Shown: positions 12,449 through 22,792 of the stretch, piece after piece
How positions within the stretch are numbered: position 1 is the stretch's first letter
Layout: each line of letters opens with the position of its first letter
From: Poecilobothrus nobilitatus
Taxonomy: Eukaryota > Arthropoda > Insecta > Diptera > Dolichopodidae
Reading direction: 5' to 3'
NCBI GenBank assembly: GCA_947095535.1
Contig: OX352773.1
Span: 232,667,477 to 232,731,476 of the forward strand
Length of the DNA: 64,000 nt
Notes under the pieces: model-generated
Seen by the model: the letters and a program-made list of their open reading frames with translations, nothing else
Databases searched by the model: none
What the model was told of the DNA's origin: nothing
Made by a program: the position numbers and the translations under genes

Positions 12449-12898
12449 CAAGATAGAATCTAAACCAACAGTTATTAAAAGCGCACATTTCCAAAACACA
12501 ATACAAACGGTTTAGAATTGTGACTTACACAAAAATTTGTAAATTTAGGAAATAAAATTTAAGAAATTTTTCGTAATGAGAAAATATTTCAAAATAGGAC
12601 TTTTCTGGAATTTTGAGGAGCTGTAAGTTCGGAACCCTATATAACTAAGGAAAACCGTTAACACACGTAAAGAAATATTACTGGAGCTTGCCGAACAAAA
12701 ATTTGTACAGGTGCTGAAGTTACAGATGCCTAAAAATAGCAGATTTTCAATTTTTCAGTCCTAATACCTCTTAAACAGGGGGTGGGGCAAAAAACTTTTC
12801 TGATGAAACTTATACTAATTCTAAAAGTTCTTTCTGTTTCACGGACAGTGTGGAACTAATAAGCACATTTTTTCAAAATTTTTTTGGAAATGTGCTAA
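12449..12898 (-). mobile_element. H1 Helentron-like element, internally deleted
   Basis: Both ends are present on the - strand. The 3' end lies at the low coordinate (complement of 'caagatagaatctaaacc'). The 5' end lies at 12860-12898, with the hairpin 'agcacatttt ... aaatgtgct' followed by AA. At 450 bp it is about a third of the size of the two-module copies at 40590 and 58380, so most of the body is missing. The GTCC microsatellite is reduced to a single 'cggaca'. Confidence 0.8.
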
Positions 12899-13109
12899 AA
12901 ATTATTTTACTCAGGTGCAATTTAGTTTTTCATATTCTTATTCAATAATTTTTTATTGGACTTTCCTAACATAGTCTATTGAGTGAATCAAATCATAGTA
13001 AGTATATAATAATACTATATATTATAGTAATGTGTGCTTGCATTGCAAGCGCCAAACAGATAATTGAAACGCATGATGAAAAAGCATGTTGAAAAAGGAT
13101 TGTAACACA

Positions 13110-13970
13110 GATTTTTATAGTAAGGGATCATGAACGCTCTCATCCTCCAACAGAACGGTCTTGAACCATGGTCCAGAAACAAAAGTTGTAAAGGTGGTCA
13201 AGATCTGTGTAATACCCCACATGATAATATAACATTGTCTTTTATATTGAGGGCTTATAAACAGTTTCAGAAACCAAGCAGGGCGTGCTAGACAATGGTC
13301 CCCAAACTAAAGTTGAATAGCTCGCCAAGATATTTTTAATGATACCACACATGATAATATACAGTTTACTTTTACATTAAGGGCTTATAAACGATCTCAG
13401 GTACCAAGAAGGTCATCCTAGAATACTAGTCCCCAAACTAAAGTTAGAGACCTCGACAAGAACTTTTCAATGATACCCCACATGATCATAAAGTCCAGAA
13501 ACAAAAGTTGTTAAGTTTGCCAAGACCTTTTTAATGATACCGCACATGATAATATACAGCTAACTTTTATATTAAGGGGTTATAAACGATCTCAGGAACC
13601 AAGAAGGGCGTCCTAGAATACTGGTCCCCAAACTAAAGTTGGAGAGCTCGCCATGATATTTTCAATTATACCTCACATGATCATATACAGCTGATTTTAT
13701 ATCAAAGGCTTATAAAAGCTTTCTGGGCCCAAGCAGGGTATCCCAAAACCAAAGTCCCGAAGCAAAAGTTGTTAAGTTCTCCAAGACCTTTTTAATGATA
13801 CCACACATGATAATATACAGCTTATTTTTATATTTTGGGCTAATAAACGGTCTCAGGGACCAAGAAAGGCGTCCTAGAAATACTGGTTTACAAACAAAAG
13901 TTGAAGAGCTCGCCAAGACCTTTTCAATGATACCCAATATGGCGATAGGAATCCCCATACAACATATAAA
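13110..13970. repeat. Satellite-like tandem array, ~130-bp unit, about 6.5 units
   Basis: The anchor 'gataccacacatgataata' and variants recurs near 13211, 13339, 13469, 13535, 13667, 13797 and 13928. The spacing is 128-132 bp except for one 66-bp step, which marks a half-unit deletion. Each unit also carries 'aagggcttataaacgatct' and 'gtccccaaactaaagttg' or 'gtccagaaacaaaagttg'. These two subtypes partly alternate in the second half, hinting at a dimeric higher-order unit. Composition is less A+T-rich than the flanks. Two overlapping open frames over this array on opposite strands are by-products of the repeat. Confidence 0.9.
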
Positions 13971-14095
13971 AGGCTAAAAGGGCTCCTTTGGAACCAAAAA
14001 CATGTAATTTCAGTAAATTTCATGTAAATTTTTCTGGATGGTTTCACACCAAACGCTATCAAATGCATTTTGCACAAATCTAGAAGTGCTTCATC
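13971..14095. other. Junction between satellite and H2 element
   Basis: Unique-looking sequence linking the last degenerate satellite unit to the H2 5' end. No feature recognised. Confidence 0.5.
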
Positions 14096-15545
14096 TTTAT
14101 ACCAGTACGATAAGTATCGGGTATAATAAAATTACTCCTTCGTTTGTAACACCTCGAAATGAGCGAGCTAGATATAGCTTCGAAGGTATGGATCAGATCA
14201 CTCAAAATTAAAGAAAGTTAGAATCTTGAAATTTACACAAAATATTCTGCGAGCAATTTGTAGGTTTCCTATTTTTTTTGGTTGAGTTCCGACCAAAACT
14301 TCGGGTAGCTCTCGAACACCAAACTTTTAGATCCCCACATTTTTTTTTAAATAGAACTATGAAATTTTAACTGCTGATAGATCTTATAAAAATATTAATT
14401 TTATTTTAATAACTTTTTTTTCTAGCCCCACCCGTTACGGAGCTACAGCTCCCCAAAAGTTCAAAAAAGCTCTATGTTTAAATTGTTATAGCACAAGTTG
14501 TATAAGGTATATTTTCATTTTGTAAACGCCAAACGATTACTGCTTTTATTAGCTTTAAAAGTATATATACCATACTATGGATAAAGGATACTACAAAACT
14601 AAAATTTTGCAAAATCCTTTAACCCTTCTTTCTTCTAAACGGTTTAAGGTGGAAACTTGAAATTTTGACAGAAGTTAGATTTTTGAAAATACGTATGAGC
14701 TGTAAGGAGCTGTAAGGGGTCAAAAACTAAAAATTTCCTATTTTTAAACACCTGTAACTTGAACACCTGTTAAAAATTTTTTGAAGTAATACATAAAAAT
14801 TAAAGCTGCAACATTATACTCTTATTTCTGTTAACAACTTTTTTTAATATTATAGGGTTACTTTATAATTGACAAAAGTGTTACTTGATTTTTTCAAATT
14901 TTCTAACAAATTTCTTTAACGAATTTTTTGCATTTTGTTTTACACGGTAGCTTGAAGAATTTTTATTTATATGATATTGATATACATACATACTTATATA
15001 ATATCATGTTTATTTACATATCGTATATGTCACTGATGAATGAATGATAAGAGTATAGATGTATATTATATAGCGCCTTATTTACATACATACATATATG
15101 TATTTTATTGTACTTATAAGAAATTATTCTATGAATGGAAATATTTTTAAAGAAATATTGCAATGTATGGCGATATACTTATAACAATATAAATATACTA
15201 TGTACACATTAATATAATATAATATTTAAAATTATATTTACTATTTCGTAATTTAATATACATTTACCGCTTAGTATTAAATGGTACTATACAATATTTG
15301 AAAAAGTTTTGGATTGATAATCTTTATGTGGAAGGTTAAAATCTGCTTTTGAAGAATGTATAAAGATATAGTTTGAATATATGTACAACCCATAATTCTA
15401 GAAATTATAAAATTCACCCAAATTATTTTAAAATACTAAAATATTAAAAAAATAATATTGTAAGCAGAGTGACAGGCTATGAACATATTAACGGGTCGTA
15501 CGGGTATCTAAGAGTTGGCAAAGGCAACTGTATTCTTCCTCGTTT
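14096..15545 (+). mobile_element. H2 Helentron/DINE-1-like element, copy 1
   Basis: Non-autonomous element with no coding capacity. The 5' end carries 'ataccagtacga' (14099-14110), which pairs with 'tatcgggtat' just downstream to form a 5' hairpin. The 3' end carries the inverted match 'tcgtacgggtat' (15496-15507), a hairpin AGTTG ... CAACT (15513-15529), and the tail 'gtattcttcctcgttt'. This layout (subterminal inverted repeats, 5' hairpin, 3' hairpin then a short pyrimidine-rich tail) is that of DINE-1/Helentron elements, and the tail resembles the DINE-1 end as I remember it. The body at about 14420-14940 resembles the H1 body. The downstream half (14955-15541) is nearly identical to 45066-46396 with a SINE removed from the latter. 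Confidence 0.82.
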
Positions 15546-16029
15546 ATCTTATTTTATCTTAATTCAGACAACAAATACATTTATTTACGGAGTTCTGTAA
15601 TTTTTTATTAACTGTTCAAGGTCAAGTGAGGTTTCGAATCCATAAAATTGAATTAATTAAACAATTTAATTAAAAATTTGCAACTTTCGTCTTTTTTTCA
15701 ATGCTGCAATACTTTATTTATCAGGTTTAAACTAAATTTAGAAATTTTTTGAAATGGTTATACATATTTTGTTTACGATTTACGATTTTAAATGAAAAAT
15801 ATTTGCAAAGAGGTTACAAAATAGAAAAGTTTAAAAATATTTTTAATTATATTTACGAGTATAATAATTCTTATTCTAGTAGTACATTATACTATAATCC
15901 TTAAAGAATTAATAAGGCTTTTGGATGAAAAGTTTTAGTAACAAAATTAATATTACGATATTTACCATAATTCTGAACTTAAATTTATCCACAAAATTTA
16001 TCCATTGAAATGTAGTTAAAATAAAATTT
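15546..16029. other. A+T-rich stretch, no gene recognised
   Basis: No coding or repeat signal beyond short A/T runs between the H2 element and an H1 relic. Confidence 0.5.
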
Positions 16030-16725
16030 TTTATGTCGTTCATCCGTCCATTCATCTGTTTAGAAAATGTCTACAGAGTTTAAGGTAGGGTAATTGAATT
16101 TTAACACCCCATCTTATTTTGTGAGTTGTTCCACAATAAAAATAACTAGAAAAAAATTATTTCTGTGGACCAAACTTTTTATCGTCACCCATCCATTACC
16201 CAGTACAGCTGGAACCCTTTAAAGTTTGCAAAAGCTTTTTTTTTTCAAATGTTTATACCTCAAGTTCTGCTGACTATTTTGTTAAATTTCTCCTAACGCT
16301 ACAACAAAATTTCCTTGAAGGTTTATGATTCAATATACATACTATTATGCATATGCAAAATTATTGTTCTTGTGTTCAACCGAAATGCTATTAGTCAGAA
16401 ACATGAAATAATTGTTTATTTACCAAAGTTATATTAAAGGTCCAGAAATGAAAATTCAATATTTTTAGAAATCTGTAGATACTTATTATTTGTAATAACT
16501 AATAAGATATGAAAATCAAAGTTCCAACATTATATTTTTACAATTTAAGGCTCTTTATAATTACAATAGTTTACTACAAATTGATGAAAAAGCTTTTTGA
16601 AATTTTTCATAATATTTTCTTCTAAAATTGTAAAAAAAGTTTAAAATTTTGATGCAAAATGTTTTTATGTACTTAATTGTGCTCATTTAGAAACCCTTGG
16701 TTTTAAATACTAACTTACATCATAC
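16030..16725 (+). mobile_element. H1 Helentron-like relic, old
   Basis: Follows the H1 order in diverged form. It has a decayed GTCC tract ('catccgtccattcatctg', 16041-16060), then 'aatgtctacagagtttaag' (the 'cttctacaccgttaaag' clause), 'gttgttccacaataaaa', and a final 'gaaacccttggttttaaat', equivalent to the 3' hairpin clause of young copies. Neither terminus is intact. Confidence 0.55.
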
Positions 16726-16772
16726 TTATTAAAATAATTTTTGGTTTTTTTGTTAATCATTGATAATAATTT

Positions 16773-17540
16773 TTAGCACATTTTCAAAAAAAATTTAAAA
16801 AATGTGCCTATTAGTTTCCTGTAACTTAACTTAGGCACCTGTATACATTTTTCTTCGGCAAGACATAAAAATTAAAGCTCCAGTAAAATATTTTTACGTG
16901 TCTTAACGGTTTCCTTAAATTGTATAGGGTTCCAGAGTTACAGCCACTCAAAATTTCAAAAAATCACATTTTTCAGATATTTCAGGCTCTGCGTAGTTGT
17001 AGTAGTTTTACAATCTAAGAAGGCAACAACAATATCAAAATTATGCAATATTTTGTAATTTACCTACTATTTAAATTTAGTGTTATGTAAAAACCAAATT
17101 TTGCATGATATTTTTTTTTTCAAAACTCCTGTAAACTTTTAGACAGGAACTTGAAATTACAATAAAGAACTTCTGTGATTAGTATAAACTTCCTCAGAAA
17201 TTTGTTTTGTACCACCACCTGTTTAAGAGCTATTAGGGCTCAAAAATTGAAAATTTGTTGTTTTTAGACACCTGCAACTTAGGCGTCTTTAGAAATTTTT
17301 CTTCGGCAAAACATAAAAATCAAAGCTTCAGTAATATAGTTTTATGTGTGTTAATGGTTTTTATTAGTTATATAGGGTTGTGGACAGCCCCTCAAAATTG
17401 CCAAAAAAGGTCTATTTTCACATTTTTTCTTATTATATGAAATTTACAAATTGTGCTGCAACGAGTCAAAATTCTAAACAGTTTGTATTATCTTTTGAAA
17501 ATGTGCGCGTTTAAAAAACCTTGGTTTACATTCTACCTTG
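16773..17540 (+). mobile_element. H1 Helentron-like element, one-module copy
   Basis: The 5' end (16773-16808) reads TTAGCACATTTTC and closes a hairpin with 'aaaaaatgtgcct'. The 3' end has 'aaaatgtgcgcgtttaaa', then 'accttggtttacattc' and 'taccttg' (end 17540), followed by a T run. The GTCC microsatellite has been lost, and the body contains about one and a half of the repeated modules seen in longer copies. Confidence 0.82.
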
Positions 17541-18771
17541 TTTTTTCTTGTATTTAAATATAAATAAAATTGTACAGGTTTATTTGTATCAAACGTTTAG
17601 TATAGATATTTTACAAAATGGTCCTTCGATAATAAATTGATGCTTACAACAAAAAAAAAACTGTTCAGTTGCTTCCTTAACGTAACGTAGTATCCATAGA
17701 ATATTATTTCTATTTTTAGCTTTGCATTTTTTTGACAGATAAATTTTGATGTAGTTAAAATTATTTTCCAATTTTTGTTTTTTTTTATAAAACTGTGATC
17801 TTTTTATAAATATTATTTTTGTTTCATTCAAAACAAAAAATTATTTATTTTTCTCTATGTTAATTTTTGTGTATCTTAAAAAAAAAAATAAAAATATTAT
17901 TTATAAATACAAAATATATAATCAAATATTTATCTATCTATCTATTATATACATATAATAATATAATATTAAAGTTTTTTTTTTATTAAATTTTTCAATA
18001 TTATGATAGAAATAAAGTTGACATTTGAAAAAATAAATACTAAATATTACTTATATGCAAATTAAAATATAAAAAAGCATTATAATATGTAAATATGGGA
18101 TATAAATAAAAAAGCAACTAAATATACAAATTATATTTCCTTTCCATATAAGTGAACATTACGTACAAACAAAAATTTTTTTTATGAATTAAAGTTTAAA
18201 AAATAGTTATTTATATTTAAAAAAAAAAAAAAAAAATAGAAAAATATTAGAAAATTTATATTAATATAAAAAACAAAATATTGTGCAACTGAATAAATAT
18301 TTAGTATAAAGTGACTAAAAATATTGAGCAATAAATTTAATAAAAAAAAGAATCAATATTAAATTAAATTAAAAAATTTTAAAAAAATTAAAAATATAAC
18401 AAAATAATGATATAATTACAGTTACAAAAAATAATATTCAATATTTTAAAATGTTTATATTATATAAATAATGAAATTTATAGTATTTAAAAATGAATTG
18501 TATATAATAAATAAAAAAAAAATTGATTAAATTAAAAATTGCGAAATATTTTATATACCTACCTATTTGATTTCTTTTTAAAAAAAGGAAACATAAAATT
18601 CTCAAATATAAAATACGTAAATTAAAAAAAATATACCAAATATTATTATAAGCTTCATTATTCTTTCATTAACATTCTAAAAAACCCCACATTCAAAACC
18701 AAATGTTTTAAGAACAAAAAAAAAAAAAATAAACAAAAAAAATAAAATAAAAAGAAGAAGAAGAAGAAAAA
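17541..18771. other. A+T-rich stretch upstream of a candidate first exon
   Basis: No coding signal, and dense poly(A), ATT and (TATC)n tracts (the last near 17931-17945). The final ~60 bases before the ATG at 18772 are A-rich with an AAG run, compatible with a 5' untranslated region. I cannot identify a TATA box or initiator in such A+T-rich sequence. Confidence 0.4.
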
Positions 18772-18886
18772 ATGGGGATAAAAATGGTAAAACGCCGTTC
18801 AACATTACCACCAAGCATATCATTAAGGAAATTATTGCTTCTGTTCTTCATGATTTTTCATTCAGCACATTGTGGAGAAAAATTAG
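18772..18886 (+). CDS. Putative first coding exon encoding a secretory signal peptide
   Basis: ATG at 18772, in the context AAAAAATGGGG, opens a 38-codon segment ending one base before a strong donor (GTAAGT, 18887-18892). The translation has a basic N-region (KMVKRRS), a hydrophobic core (LLLLFFMIF) and a small/polar region SAHC-GEKL. That is a classical signal peptide with a likely cleavage after Cys34. A second in-frame ATG at 18784 would shorten the N-region without affecting the core. Composition contrasts sharply with the surroundings. The product would be secreted or a type I or multi-pass membrane protein. No following exon could be recognised, so the family is unknown; insect cys-loop receptor subunits often start this way, but nothing here proves it. 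The open frame continues past the donor to 19011, where it becomes typical intron-like Phe/Leu/Tyr-rich sequence. Confidence 0.5.
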
Positions 18887-19188
18887 GTAAGTGGTTTATT
18901 TTATACATTTCTTTTTTAATATTAAACAAATTTTATTATTTTGAGGGGTCAATGCAAAATCTTTTGCAGGGTAATTTTTTATACTTATTACAATGTTTAC
19001 TTTATTTATAAATATTTATTTATATAAAATTGTATGTTTGTATGTACATATAAATCAAAAAAATTGGTTTCTTATTTTTAGTGTTAAAAATTAGTTTTTA
19101 TTGACAAACAAGACAAAATGTTGACATTTTTCTCTAATTTTATTTTTTATTTTTTTTAAATTTTATAATTTTTCTTAGGGAGCGTATC

Positions 19189-19958
19189 GAAACCTCTAGA
19201 ATTAAAATCTCGAGTTTCAAAATCTCATTCTTCTATAAATCTCGTTTTTTAAAATCTCGCATATTTAAATCTTGCGTGTCAAAATCCCTTGTCTAAAAAT
19301 CTGATGTCTTAAAATCTCGTGTCTCAAAATCTCGCGATTTCGTGATATTTCTAAAAAAATCTTCCAAAAAAATTGAAGTGCAAAAAATATAAAAATTGTT
19401 GGGATCCAGTCTTTTTGTTTAAAAAGAAAATGTCGTATAAAAAAAAGTTAAAAAAGTTTAAAAATAAAATATCAAAAAAAAAATTGTTGAAAAAAAAATT
19501 TGGAATTTCTATGTTTAAAAAAGAGCTGGGTATATCATCAAATTTCATTTAACATGAAATATTTATGTAAAAAATATAGTTACTGAGGCTTTTAGAATTG
19601 GACTAAATAGAATTACAAAATTAGTGTTCTAATAATTTGTTCAGCAAAATATAATTATGGGGATTTTAGAGTTGTATTCAAAATCAGCATATTCTCTTTT
19701 TCGAGAATATTTATGTTATATGTGAGATTCTGAATTAGCACGGGCTTAAAAGTTGTATTGTATATAAAGTATATTTGTCATTAATTTAAATTTAAAATTT
19801 TTTTGTATAAATTTAATTTTTTGGATATTCGTACCAACCCAACCTATTTAATTAATAAAAAAAATATTTGGTTTTAAAACGCGAGGTTTTAAGACGCGAG
19901 ATTATGGGGCACGAGATTTTGCTGCGCGATTTTCAAAACGCAAGATTTTGAGACGCAT
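19189..19958. mobile_element. Foldback-like element with tandem-repeat inverted arms (FB1)
   Basis: The left arm (19189-19345) is a run of about nine units of ~17 bp of the type 'tctcaaaatctcgcgt'. The right arm (19871-19958) is the same repeat in inverse orientation ('acgcgaggttttaagacg' type, five units). The ~525-bp centre is A+T-rich with no recognised gene. Long inverted repeats built from short tandem repeats are the hallmark of Foldback elements such as Drosophila FB. The outer boundaries and a target duplication could not be fixed. Confidence 0.65.
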
Positions 19959-21039
19959 AAAAATGTTTATATATTTATTGAAATTTGAAGACGACTTTCT
20001 TCAAAGACTTTTGAGGAAGAACGTTTAGAAACAATTTCCTCAATTTAAAAAAATCTTCTTCGGTACCTATTTAATTTTTTTTTTGTAAATAATTTTATAT
20101 CTATTAATAAGTTATTTTCCATGTTTCTATTTCTGAAAACTGTGATTTTTTTGCGTTATTTATTTTTACTGCCTTTCGTTGGTGCTCTTTAGGAATTGCA
20201 ATATAAATTTAGCGTATTATTATTAGTTTTTTTTTAAATTTTGTTTACCTTTTTTTCATGTCATTTGGAAAATTTAAAAACACCAGTCTTTAGTTCGTAT
20301 AATAAAGTAAATGTTTTTACCTATTTTGAAAGCTAAAATAACAAAAAATGAGTTTTTTATAAAATTTTTATTTATATATTTTAAATTAAAATTTTATTAA
20401 AATATAATGAAAGTTTTTGTTATTTAAATGAAGGAGTTTTATTATATTTTGTTTCTACCTGCAACTTTTCTTACTCGAACAAACTTTTATTTCCTTTACC
20501 AATTCAAGTTAGAAATTTTCACTGGATTTTGATTTTTTTTTAATTTTAAAAAAAATTTTTTTTTTGTTTTTGTAATTACAAAACAACAAAAAAATTAAAT
20601 TGTTTTTTTTTTTGCAGAAAAAAATAACTTGAAAGTCATTTATGTATTGTGTAACCACCCTTAAAAAAATTGTACAAAACATTTACATTTAATTGTACAT
20701 TTATAATATGTACTACTTACAGATTTAAAAAAATGTACAAAACATGTATAAAATATTTATGCAGAACATTGACGTCTAACCTCGGGATAGTAAAAACTTT
20801 AAATTTGTTTTTTCAAGTAAAATATTTTTGACTTCTTTATTTAAGTTTAAAGAGTATAGAAATAAATTTAGGAGTGTCTACCTTAAAAAAAACGTTTTCT
20901 AAATTTGTATTCATGATTTTAACATCTAGAAATAATTTGTGCATTTTTAAACTATATCCTTATTTTAAGATTATGTTTAGGTATTAATTCTGTTTTTTTC
21001 CTAGAGTTTTTTTATACAGGGTGTTATACAGGGTGTATA
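19959..21039. other. A+T-rich stretch, no gene recognised
   Basis: Holds two copies of an 'aaaaatgtacaaaacat'-type segment (about 20670 and 20730). Just before 21040 there is a triplicated 'tatacagggtg' motif, a small duplication at the edge of the next transposon. Confidence 0.45.
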
Positions 21040-22615
21040 CAGGATGTTTCAGACTCGATGGTCTTCCTTGAAATTGGTGATCGGGCATGTTGACACGAAC
21101 AAAATTTTAGATGGAATGGGGGGGACTATTTTCACTGCTTTAGAATTATTAAGTTTTTTTATTAAAGTTTTAAACTTTAGTTTTATTATTAAAGCAACTT
21201 CCCAAGTCATTTTCAAACATTTTTCTAGAGTTTCCCAGTTTGAGGTTATAAGGGCTTAAAATCAAATATTTTTAAGAAAGTATCAATTAAAGGCATTTTA
21301 TCAAGAAAATAATGGTATTAACATAATAGTTTTTTTATTTCAAAATATTACCCTTCTCTTTCCCTACATTTTGACTATACTAATACCTTTCTAGCTCAAA
21401 AACTTTGACTTATTTCTGAAATTTATTTCATAGAGTTAACTAAATTGTAATTTGTTTTTAAAAGTAAAAAAAACGCAATGCTGTTTAATCTCGCGTAAAA
21501 TAGCTACTACTACACCCAACCTGACATTTCAGGGTGAAGTTTTGCAGCACTCAACAGATTTAAACATTGTGGGCATCGAGTTAAATCAAAAATTGACTTT
21601 GTCAAATCATATTTTTGATATAGCTAAAGATGCTGCTAAATATCTGGGTTTCTTGTACCGCTGTAAAGCTGATTCTTCTCCTTCCGATCTTCTCAACAAA
21701 CAGCGCTGAGTTATATTGACAAAGTGCAAAACAGAGCTATTCGCCTTATTGGCTCCACTTTGCCATCGCCGTAGTGTTGGGTCATTGACCCTCTTTTATA
21801 GATACTTTGTAGGGCTGAACACCTGTTCTAAAGAAATAAAACAACTGATACCTCCACTTAAAGTTTTCCAACGTGAAACGCGGAGTGCAACAGATGCCCA
21901 CCCATACACTGTCGAAATGTCAACACGGCGCAACACAGCATTCGAAAATTTATTTGTCATGCGCACGTCGCGTTTAGGGAACCTTATATGCCCGCCCCTG
22001 TTTCCCCAAAAGTTTGTAATTCATTTGGGTACGATATAACGAAATTCAAGAAGAACATTAACATCCTTCTTCAAAATAACTATCCAAATTTTTCCCTTCA
22101 TCCTCCATAATCCCAATTATCCTTATTCCAAGTAATCCTCCCCCCATCCTTTTCCCTAAAACCAAACTGTACATTATATTATTATATATGAAAGGACCCA
22201 TCCTAAAGTTTGGTTTGAAAGGGACAGTTTTCGTGGGTCAGAGTCCAACACTACTCAGAAAAACCTCGTGCAGTGCCTTTGAGTGATTTTTGATGTTTTC
22301 CACCGTCCCTCGTTAAAAATAAAGATATCTTATGTATGATAATTTATAATATAACAATAAATTAATCATTTATAATATGAAGATACATAGTAACAAAAAT
22401 GTTGTTGTTAATAATTAATATGTACATACCATAAGCTAAAGCTTTAAAATGATATATTATTTTATCAAAATAAAACTAAATTATGGTTGAAAAATAGCAT
22501 CATAACTTCTAAGGCAGTGAAAATAGGTCCCCTCCCCCTTCCATACAATTTTTTTTTCGTCTCAACATGCCCGATCACCCATTTCAAGCAAGACCATTGA
22601 TTCGGAAACACCCTG
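21040..22615. mobile_element. DNA transposon or MITE with ~111-bp inverted ends, split by a LINE
   Basis: The left end (21040-21150) starts CAGGATGTTTC after a TA. The right end (22504-22615), in reverse complement, starts CAGGGTGTTTCC. The arms share 'tcgatggtcttccttgaaa', 'ggtgatcgggcatgttgac' and 'tattttcactgctttagaa' with scattered differences over about 111 bp. The CAGGGTG-type terminus and TA context resemble Tc1/mariner ends, but no transposase is left, so it is probably a non-autonomous derivative. Its interior is occupied by a reverse-transcriptase fragment at 21467-22324. Confidence 0.8.
21467..22324 (+). pseudogene. 5'-truncated non-LTR retrotransposon (reverse-transcriptase C-terminal end plus 3' tail)
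   Basis: Fragment of a LINE of the CR1/L2/Jockey-like type. The first open part (21467-21706) gives the region after the RT palm: KTQCCLISRK, then VGIELNQKLTLSNHIFDIA and AAKYLGFLYRCK. A TGA at 21707 is followed by a frame change. The rest (to 22037) gives VGSLTLFYRYF, TCSKEIKQLIPPL, QRETRSATDAHPYTVEM and FVMRTSRLGNL, the conserved terminal block of these ORFs. About 25 residues normally lying between the two blocks appear deleted. The catalytic YxDD motif is not in the fragment. The non-coding tail (22040-22324) is pyrimidine-rich and ends 'cgttaaaaataaaga'. The same tail occurs at 63350-63619. The element is dead. Confidence 0.85.
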
Positions 22616-22792
22616 AAAAACTAAGTCTATTTATGTATTTAGACGAAAAATTTTTATTTAAAATTTATTTATACAGAGATAAGATTTTACTTTAATCGTT
22701 ACAGCTGTAGTATTAGGATAATAGGATAATGATAATTTGATTAATAAATAATTTGTTTTTAATTTTGAATGTTTTTTTATTTTAAAAGAAAA

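Noticed and set aside
13710..14077. Overlapping open frames over the satellite
   Set aside because: They follow the 130-bp tandem repeat in several frames and strands; no protein family resemblance.
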